NCBI GenBank assembly: GCA_009912575.1
Contig: WNDP01000024.1
Location: 1 to 38,815 of the forward strand
Source: Acinetobacter bereziniae
Lineage (GTDB): Bacteria; Pseudomonadota; Gammaproteobacteria; Pseudomonadales; Moraxellaceae
Length of the DNA stretch: 38,815 nt
Direction of reading: 5' to 3'
The position numbers were made by a program, and so were the translations under genes. The notes beneath the pieces were generated by a model. The model was not told the DNA's origin. It saw only the letters and a program-made list of their open reading frames with translations, and ran no database searches. Shown piece by piece: positions 32,526 to 38,815 of the stretch; within the stretch, counting starts at the first letter, position 1, and every line of letters starts with the position of its first letter.

Positions 32526-32947
32526 ATGGATGCAGTCATAAGCGAGAGAAGCAGTGCAGTACACTATGCCATAAATGAATTGAAAGGGTATAGATCTAAG
32601 TGGTATTAGACTAAGGTCTAAGCAAAAAATGGACAGATGTTAGTCAAATTTCACATTTACATAGAGATTGATGCTCAAAAATTAATTAAAATATGCTTTA
32701 ATAGTGTTTTATTTTTCATCTCCTGTTCTACATTTATTCTGATTTTGCATATTGGCAATACAGAGTAAATCTTAAACATCGTCATTCGTTGTCTTTGTTT
32801 TGGAAAACGGCTGTTTTCTGAACGGATTTTTATTTTCTAAAAATCTACTTTCTTGATGTTTTCATCGGGATGTTTGTCTGTGTCAGCAAATGGTCGCATT
32901 AATATTGGATATTTCTTCAAACAGAAATATAGAAAGAAGTAATTATC
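32526..32947. promoter_or_regulatory. Intergenic region with divergent promoters of the TrpD2-like gene and dctA
   Basis: These 422 bases have no coding frame I can support. A small hairpin GAAAAC-GGCT-GTTTTC lies at 32803-32818. A weak promoter candidate, TTGATG then 17 bp then TATGCT, is near 32668-32696 in the dctA direction. dctA is carbon-source regulated in other bacteria through DctBD with sigma-54, but no DctBD genes or -24/-12 element are visible here. Confidence 0.35.
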
Positions 32948-34294
32948 ATGGCTAAGAAACCGCTGTATAAATCACTCTATTTTCAAGTGATTGTTGCCAT
33001 TATTTTGGGTGTGATCGTCGGTCACTACTTCCCAAGTGGTACACAATTGATCAATGGTGTAGAAAAAAATATTCCAGGTTTGGGTGAGCAACTTAAACCC
33101 TTAGGTGATGCTTTTATTAAGCTCATTAAAATGATTATCGCACCTGTGATTTTCTGTACCGTGGTCAGCGGTATTGCTGGTATGGAAAGCATGAAATCGG
33201 TCGGTAAGACGGGTGGTATTGCGCTGTTGTATTTTGAGGTTGTGTCCACGATCGCCTTAATCATTGGTTTGGTGGTGATCAATATTGCCAAACCTGGTGT
33301 TGGGATGAATATTGATCCTGCTACACTGGATACTTCGGGTATCAGCAAATATGTGGAATCGGGTGCATCACAATCCACCGTTGATTTCTTTTTGCATATT
33401 ATTCCAAATACGGTTGTCGGAGCATTTGCTGAAGGCGAAATTCTACAAGTTCTTTTATTTGCCTTATTGTTTGGTTTTGCATTACATAAACTTGGCGATG
33501 CTGGAAAACCAGTATTAAGATTGATTGATCAAATTTCGCATGTATTCTTTAACATCGTGAATATGATTATGAAACTTGCGCCAATTGGTGCATTTGGTGC
33601 GATGGCATTTACCATTGGTAAATATGGGATTGGTAGCTTAGCGCAACTTGCACAGTTAATTCTTTGTTTCTATATCACCTGTTTGTTGTTCATTTTCATT
33701 ATTTTAGGTTCGATCAGTCGTTTCTGCGGATTTAGTATTTTAAAAATGATTCGTATGATCCGTGAAGAGTTGCTGATTGTATTGGGTACATCGTCTTCAG
33801 AATCCGTATTGCCTCGAATGTTGAAAAAACTTGAAATTGCTGGCTGTGAAAAGTCTGTGGTTGGCTTGGTCATTCCAACAGGTTATTCTTTTAACCTTGA
33901 TGGTACCTCTATTTATTTGACTATGGCGGCAATCTTTATTGCACAAGCAACCAATACTCAACTGGATATTTGGCATGAGATTACGTTACTTGCAGTCTTG
34001 TTGATTTCGTCGAAAGGTGCAGCAGGTGTAACTGGTTCAGGTTTTATTGTGATGGCAGCGACCTTAGCTGCGGTTGGTAACATTCCTGTTGCTGGTCTGG
34101 CATTAATCCTAGGAATTGACCGTTTTATGTCAGAAGCACGTGCATTGACTAACTTGGTGGGTAACTCTTTGGCAACCATCGTTGTGGCAAAATGGGTGGG
34201 TAAGCTTGATGTTGAAAAACTCAATGATGCTTTGAACAATCCTGAAGAAGTTGATCGTAAGATGCTTGAGGAAAAAACTGAAGTACATGCTTAA
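32948..34294 (+). CDS. dctA: C4-dicarboxylate transporter DctA
   Basis: This 448-residue inner-membrane symporter takes up succinate, fumarate and malate with cations. The sequence follows E. coli DctA closely through most of its length: [40 protein letters not shown], the serine-rich hairpin [43 protein letters not shown] and [19 protein letters not shown]. An insertion relative to E. coli is present in the first loop ([16 protein letters not shown]). All substrate and ion-binding motifs are present. A GC-rich terminator follows the stop by about 30 bp, so the gene is monocistronic. Confidence 0.95.
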   Translation: MAKKPLYKSLYFQVIVAIILGVIVGHYFPSGTQLINGVEKNIPGLGEQLKPLGDAFIKLIKMIIAPVIFCTVVSGIAGMESMKSVGKTGGIALLYFEVVSTIALIIGLVVINIAKPGVGMNIDPATLDTSGISKYVESGASQSTVDFFLHIIPNTVVGAFAEGEILQVLLFALLFGFALHKLGDAGKPVLRLIDQISHVFFNIVNMIMKLAPIGAFGAMAFTIGKYGIGSLAQLAQLILCFYITCLLFIFIILGSISRFCGFSILKMIRMIREELLIVLGTSSSESVLPRMLKKLEIAGCEKSVVGLVIPTGYSFNLDGTSIYLTMAAIFIAQATNTQLDIWHEITLLAVLLISSKGAAGVTGSGFIVMAATLAAVGNIPVAGLALILGIDRFMSEARALTNLVGNSLATIVVAKWVGKLDVEKLNDALNNPEEVDRKMLEEKTEVHA

Positions 34295-34322
34295 GTTTTT
34301 ATAAGTATTCAATGAAAGTATT

Positions 34323-34347
34323 AAAGGAAGCTGAGGCTTCCTTTTTT
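34323..34347 (+). terminator. Intrinsic terminator of dctA
   Basis: The stem AAAGGAAGC with GCTTCCTTT around TGAG is followed by T residues, the standard form of a Rho-independent terminator, about 30 bp past the stop codon. Confidence 0.88.
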
Positions 34348-34453
34348 AATGTCTGTGTGGGTGAATCCTTCCTTTCGTATAAAGTTTTAAATTCAAACTG
34401 ATGTTAGGCATTCACGCTACTCACATACAACGGCTACATGCGTTATATCAGAT

Positions 34454-35044
34454 TTATCTTTTAAAGCTTTTTACTGCATTACCTCGCTCAATCAACGTGT
34501 GTTGTAAATGTTGAGCGTGTTTCTGATGGGCTTGCTGGCTCTCCATCTGTTGTTGTAATTTGAGTGCAATTAACTCTTTTGCTAAACGTTTATTGGCATG
34601 TTGACTGCGTTCAGACATAACTTTAACGCTGATTCCTGTAGCAGTATGGGTTGCATGAATAGCGGAGTCAGTGGTGTTGACGTGTTGACCGCCAGCACCA
34701 GATGCCCGACAGGCTTGGAAAACAATCGTATCATCCGCAGGAAGTTGCTGAGTTATTTGAAATTGGCTAATGCCAACAAACCAATTTTTACGTTTGTGAT
34801 GTGGCCGAATTGGACTTTGAAACGTCCATTGAATGGTTCCTAACCAAGAGTTCAGCCAATTTTGATGAATGTCATCAATATTACATAACACGGATGAATA
34901 GCCATACTGAGAACTATTGCTTTCTATTACATCAAGTTGAATTTTTTGCTTTTGGGCTTCTTTTTGCATTTCTTGCAAAGTGTATTTAACTGCAAGTTCA
35001 CATTCTGCGGGTCCAAGCGCAGCACTGATTTGGACAATAGACAA
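34454..35044 (-). CDS. prfH: Peptide chain release factor homolog PrfH
   Basis: This 196-residue class I release-factor homolog has a short N-terminal domain and the catalytic GGQ at 118-120 in [14 protein letters not shown], followed by a basic C-terminal helix ([20 protein letters not shown]). PrfH rescues ribosomes cleaved in the 16S rRNA decoding centre, and RtcB2 RNA ligase, usually encoded directly upstream in the same operon, repairs the break. Here no rtcB is upstream; that side is a 294-bp non-coding gap before divergent obgE. The start is a TTG at 35044 with AAGGA upstream, matching the family N-terminus (LQISAA-like). The GGQ is intact, so it may still act, but without its repair partner. 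Confidence 0.9.
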   Translation of the reverse strand: MSIVQISAALGPAECELAVKYTLQEMQKEAQKQKIQLDVIESNSSQYGYSSVLCNIDDIHQNWLNSWLGTIQWTFQSPIRPHHKRKNWFVGISQFQITQQLPADDTIVFQACRASGAGGQHVNTTDSAIHATHTATGISVKVMSERSQHANKRLAKELIALKLQQQMESQQAHQKHAQHLQHTLIERGNAVKSFKR

Positions 35045-36553
<1,509 letters not shown>

Positions 36554-36613
36554 TTTCTAAAGATATCCAAATATTCGGGTATCCGCTTAGAAAAGAAAGA
36601 CCGAGGATAAGAT

Positions 36614-37747
36614 GTGATAGAAGTGGTAGATGGGCAACGTCAGCTCAAGGCTTTAAAACGTATCGTTGTTAAAATCGGATCATCTTTACTCACAGCAAAT
36701 GGGCAAGGTTTAGATTTGGATGCAATTTCGCATTGGGCGAAACAAATTGCAGATCTACATAATGCTGGACATGAGATTATTTTGGTGTCTTCTGGTGCTG
36801 TGGCTGAAGGGATGGTTCGCATGAAGCTAGAGAATCGACCCACCGATCTACCCAGTCTACAAGCTTGTGCTGCCATTGGGCAAATGGGCTTAATCCATAC
36901 TTGGTCAAGTGTATTAGAGAAACATTCGATTCAAACAGCACAAGTCTTGTTAACACATGATGACCTCGCAGATCGTCGCCGTTACTTAAACTCATGTGAT
37001 GCCTTGCAGAATCTAATTGATTGGAAGGTAATTCCTGTCATTAATGAAAATGACACGGTATCCACCGACGAAATCCGTTTTGGTGACAATGACACGCTTG
37101 CTGCTATGGTTGCGGGTCAAGTGCATGCAGATTTACTGATTATTTTGACTGATCAGCAAGGTATGTTTGATTCAGACCCTCGTTCCAATCCTAATGCAAA
37201 ATTGTTCCATACCGTTCGTGCAATGGATGAAACTTTATTTGATATGGCTGGTGGTGGTGGTAAGTTTGGTCGAGGTGGTATGTTGACCAAAGTTCGTGCT
37301 GCTCGTTTGGCTGCGAAGTCAGGCTGTCCAACGCTGATCGCAAGTGGTGAGAGCGACCATGTGTTGGCGCGTTTAATGGCGGGTGAATTACTGGGTACAC
37401 TGTTTATTACTGATGATGATCGTCTAACAGCTCATCAACAGTGGCTTGCTGCGCATTTACAAACTGCAGGGCGTTTGGTGCTGGATGATGGTGCTGTTAA
37501 AGCCATTAAAGAAAATCACCGTAGCTTATTGCCTGTTGGTGTAAAAGCGGTTGAAGGACATTTTAATCGTGGTGATGTGGTTGAGTGTGTCGACCAATAT
37601 GGTCATCGAGTTGCGGTTGGGCGAGTAAATTTTAGTTCCCGTTCTGCTGAAATTGTTAAAGGTCTGGCTTCTGACAAGGTTTACCAAGTTTTGGGTGAAG
37701 CACGTTCTTTAGAAATGATACACCGTAACCATATGTCGATTTATTGA
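36614..37747 (+). CDS. proB: Glutamate 5-kinase
   Basis: This 377-residue enzyme catalyses the first step of proline synthesis. The amino-acid kinase domain (about 10-260) has [16 protein letters not shown], the SSGAV loop, [28 protein letters not shown] and [20 protein letters not shown]; a C-terminal PUA domain (about 285-370: [38 protein letters not shown]) follows, as in E. coli. The start is GTG 36614, with GAGGAT seven bases upstream. proA is not adjacent here. Two hairpins follow the stop codon. Confidence 0.95.
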   Translation: MIEVVDGQRQLKALKRIVVKIGSSLLTANGQGLDLDAISHWAKQIADLHNAGHEIILVSSGAVAEGMVRMKLENRPTDLPSLQACAAIGQMGLIHTWSSVLEKHSIQTAQVLLTHDDLADRRRYLNSCDALQNLIDWKVIPVINENDTVSTDEIRFGDNDTLAAMVAGQVHADLLIILTDQQGMFDSDPRSNPNAKLFHTVRAMDETLFDMAGGGGKFGRGGMLTKVRAARLAAKSGCPTLIASGESDHVLARLMAGELLGTLFITDDDRLTAHQQWLAAHLQTAGRLVLDDGAVKAIKENHRSLLPVGVKAVEGHFNRGDVVECVDQYGHRVAVGRVNFSSRSAEIVKGLASDKVYQVLGEARSLEMIHRNHMSIY

Positions 37748-37759
37748 TTTCGAAATGTG

Positions 37760-37788
37760 TTGAAATAAAATGAATTTATTTATTTCAA
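37760..37788. terminator. Hairpin after proB
   Basis: A perfect 10-bp AT-rich stem, TTGAAATAAA with TTTATTTCAA, surrounds nine bases just past the proB stop. Without a GC core it is weak alone; a stronger hairpin follows. Confidence 0.55.
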
Positions 37789-37806
37789 CTACCTCCTTAA
37801 CTACTC

Positions 37807-37841
37807 AATAGATAGCCTACTAACATAGTGGGCTATCTATT
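37807..37841. terminator. Bidirectional terminator between proB and hsdR remnant
   Basis: An 11-bp stem AATAGATAGCC with GGCTATCTATT is extended inward by ACTA/TAGT around a tiny loop, with T and A runs on either side. It directly abuts the stop codon of the hsdR remnant on the other strand, so it serves convergent transcription. Confidence 0.8.
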
Positions 37842-38512
37842 TTAAAACCCTACATAAAACTTCTCAATAAACCGTCGTGTTTTAGCCAACAAATCATTCA
37901 ATACGCTTTCCCGCTTAAACAATCCAACTTTGTAGTTAGGTAGGTCTTTTAACTCTTCCTGACGTGGTAAACGCTTAGTAAACTCGTAATTGTCTAAAAC
38001 CGTTTTCATAATGTCAGGTTTAAGGTTTTCAGTTTCACAAAGTTGCTGATAGGCATTTTCTTTTTCAATATCCCAGAACTGAGCAAAAGCCTCTTGCACA
38101 CTTTGTCCGTTGATCATTTTCGGTATATTTTCGTCAATGAACTTTTGAATCAAGTCTTGTTTATCGTGTAGAGATACATCACTACCGATCAAGTCATGTA
38201 CATGAGCTTCGTACTGTTTACGCTTTTCATCTGTATCAGCATTCACAGCCAATTGTAATAGCGTCCAGGATATAACCGACATTGATACGGTCACTGTGTA
38301 AAAGATCAAGTTGGAAATCTACATCATCCAGTACAGATACTTTCTCTTTCTTGGTAGCTTTACGAATATCACGGCAAAGGTCAGAGTATTTAGATGCAAA
38401 GTTAGCAAAGTCTTGTTTGCTTAAAGTCGTTTCATCTTGCTCATACTCTACAAAACTTTGCAGTTGTGCATTGAAGCGCATGACTTCACGGAAGGCTTTA
38501 ATAAATGCTAGT
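37842..38512 (-). pseudogene. hsdR: Type I restriction subunit HsdR, C-terminal fragment, frameshifted and IS-truncated
   Basis: This is the C-terminal 220 or so residues of an HsdR-type endonuclease/translocase. The upper part (38236-38512) reads LAFIKAFREVMRFNAQLQSF, then LSKQDFANFASKYSDLCRDI and LHSDRINVGYIL, the HsdR C-terminal helical region. At 38265-38266 one extra base shifts the frame; the continuation TLLQLAVNADTDEKRKQYEA and IQKFIDENIPKM is in the next phase, running to the stop at 37842 after RRFIEKFYVGF. Upstream the gene is cut at 38513 by an IS3-family end, so the nuclease and helicase parts are missing. hsdM and hsdS are not in view. The type I system at this site is therefore non-functional unless rebuilt elsewhere. 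Confidence 0.85.
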
Positions 38513-38815
38513 TGAACCGTACCATGTTTGTCGGAGACTCAACATTCTGAGAAACTACTCCGATGAAAAAATCAAACTATACCCCTGAAATCAAAGAAAG
38601 AGCGGTTCAACTTGTTATTGAATCCGAAAAAGATTATCCATCGAATTGGGCTGCAATCACTGCTATTGCTCCCAAGATAGGTTGTACCCCTGAAACACTG
38701 CGTGTTTGGCATCAAAAATATTTGGATCAACAAAATCCAGTTAAAGTACAGCATCTTTCAGATCAAGAACGTATAAAACAACTGGAACGTGAAAATAAAG
38801 AACTGCAACGCGCTA
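38513..38815 (+). mobile_element. IS3 family insertion sequence, left end
   Basis: The left end starts TGAACCGTACCATGTTTG at 38513, with the 5'-TG and GGAGACTC block common in IS3-family members. The orfA gene starts 50 bp inside. The element runs out of the window to the right. It has interrupted an hsdR gene. The right end and target duplication (3-5 bp in this family) are not visible. Confidence 0.8.
38563..38815 (+). CDS. IS3 family transposase OrfA (partial, runs off window)
   Basis: The first 84 codons of OrfA are visible. The N-terminus has the helix-turn-helix (YTPEIKERAVQLVIESEKDY, then IGCTPETLRVWHQKY) that recognises the IS ends, followed by a leucine-zipper start (DQERIKQLERENKELQRA). 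In the family, OrfA is joined to the catalytic OrfB by a -1 frameshift beyond the window edge. It lies 50 bp inside the left IS end. Confidence 0.88.
   Translation, partial: MKKSNYTPEIKERAVQLVIESEKDYPSNWAAITAIAPKIGCTPETLRVWHQKYLDQQNPVKVQHLSDQERIKQLERENKELQRA

Noticed and set aside
36777-36995. Open frame opposite proB
   Set aside because: It is antisense to the conserved kinase domain, with no start signal of its own.

Overview
The window looks like a low-GC chromosome of an Acinetobacter-type gammaproteobacterium. The evidence is the core gene set (mrcB with a TPR-lipoprotein partner, nadK, a YeaC-family gene, a TrpD2/YbiB-like gene, dctA, prfH, obgE-proB, hemP under a Fur box, ygiW with a QseBC-like two-component pair) and the Acinetobacter-like character of the orphan GspE/PulE gene and insertion sequences. 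This is inference from gene content; no marker RNA gene is present.

Layout. (1) 1-4160, minus strand: a decayed type VI secretion island, vgrG, then a Tli4-like immunity gene broken by two frameshifts at homopolymer runs, then a lipase effector gene cut after about 48 codons by an IS5/IS903-type element whose end lies at 195. (2) 4580-6319: an orphan GspE/PulE-family ATPase gene with three independent lesions. (3) 6428-8974: ygiW followed by a QseB-like response regulator and a QseC-like kinase. (4) 9133-9439: hemP with a Fur-controlled promoter and a terminator. (5) 9511-11481: a Nudix-TenI fusion, a 430-bp gap with strong hairpins, and an LpoP-like TPR lipoprotein. (6) About 11.5-27.1 kb: a genomic island inserted between that lipoprotein gene and mrcB. 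It carries a single-chain Type ISP restriction-modification enzyme with an OLD-family ATPase/TOPRIM nuclease as a two-gene operon, a degraded small gene, a secreted Sel1-repeat protein with a membrane protein, a structured RNA-like intergenic region, and a tightly coupled operon of three tyrosine recombinases plus a small TnpC-like protein. (7) 27107-37747: core genes mrcB, nadK, a YeaC-like gene, a small secreted protein, a TrpD2-like gene, dctA, prfH (without its usual rtcB partner), obgE and proB. (8) 37842-38815: the 3' end of a type I restriction hsdR, frameshifted and cut by an IS3-family element.

How the parts fit. The island appears to be a Tn554-like, multi-recombinase mobile unit with an anti-phage cargo. 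Its insertion separates the PBP1b synthase gene from the gene of its presumed outer-membrane activator; these two are neighbours in Pseudomonas-type genomes. A second, type I restriction system at the right edge is dead, as are the T6SS effector-immunity pair and the orphan GspE gene, so the window shows both gain of new defence genes and erosion of older accessory ones. The most novel candidates are the Type ISP plus OLD operon, the recombinase quartet with its downstream alternating-stem RNA region, and the orphan PrfH.
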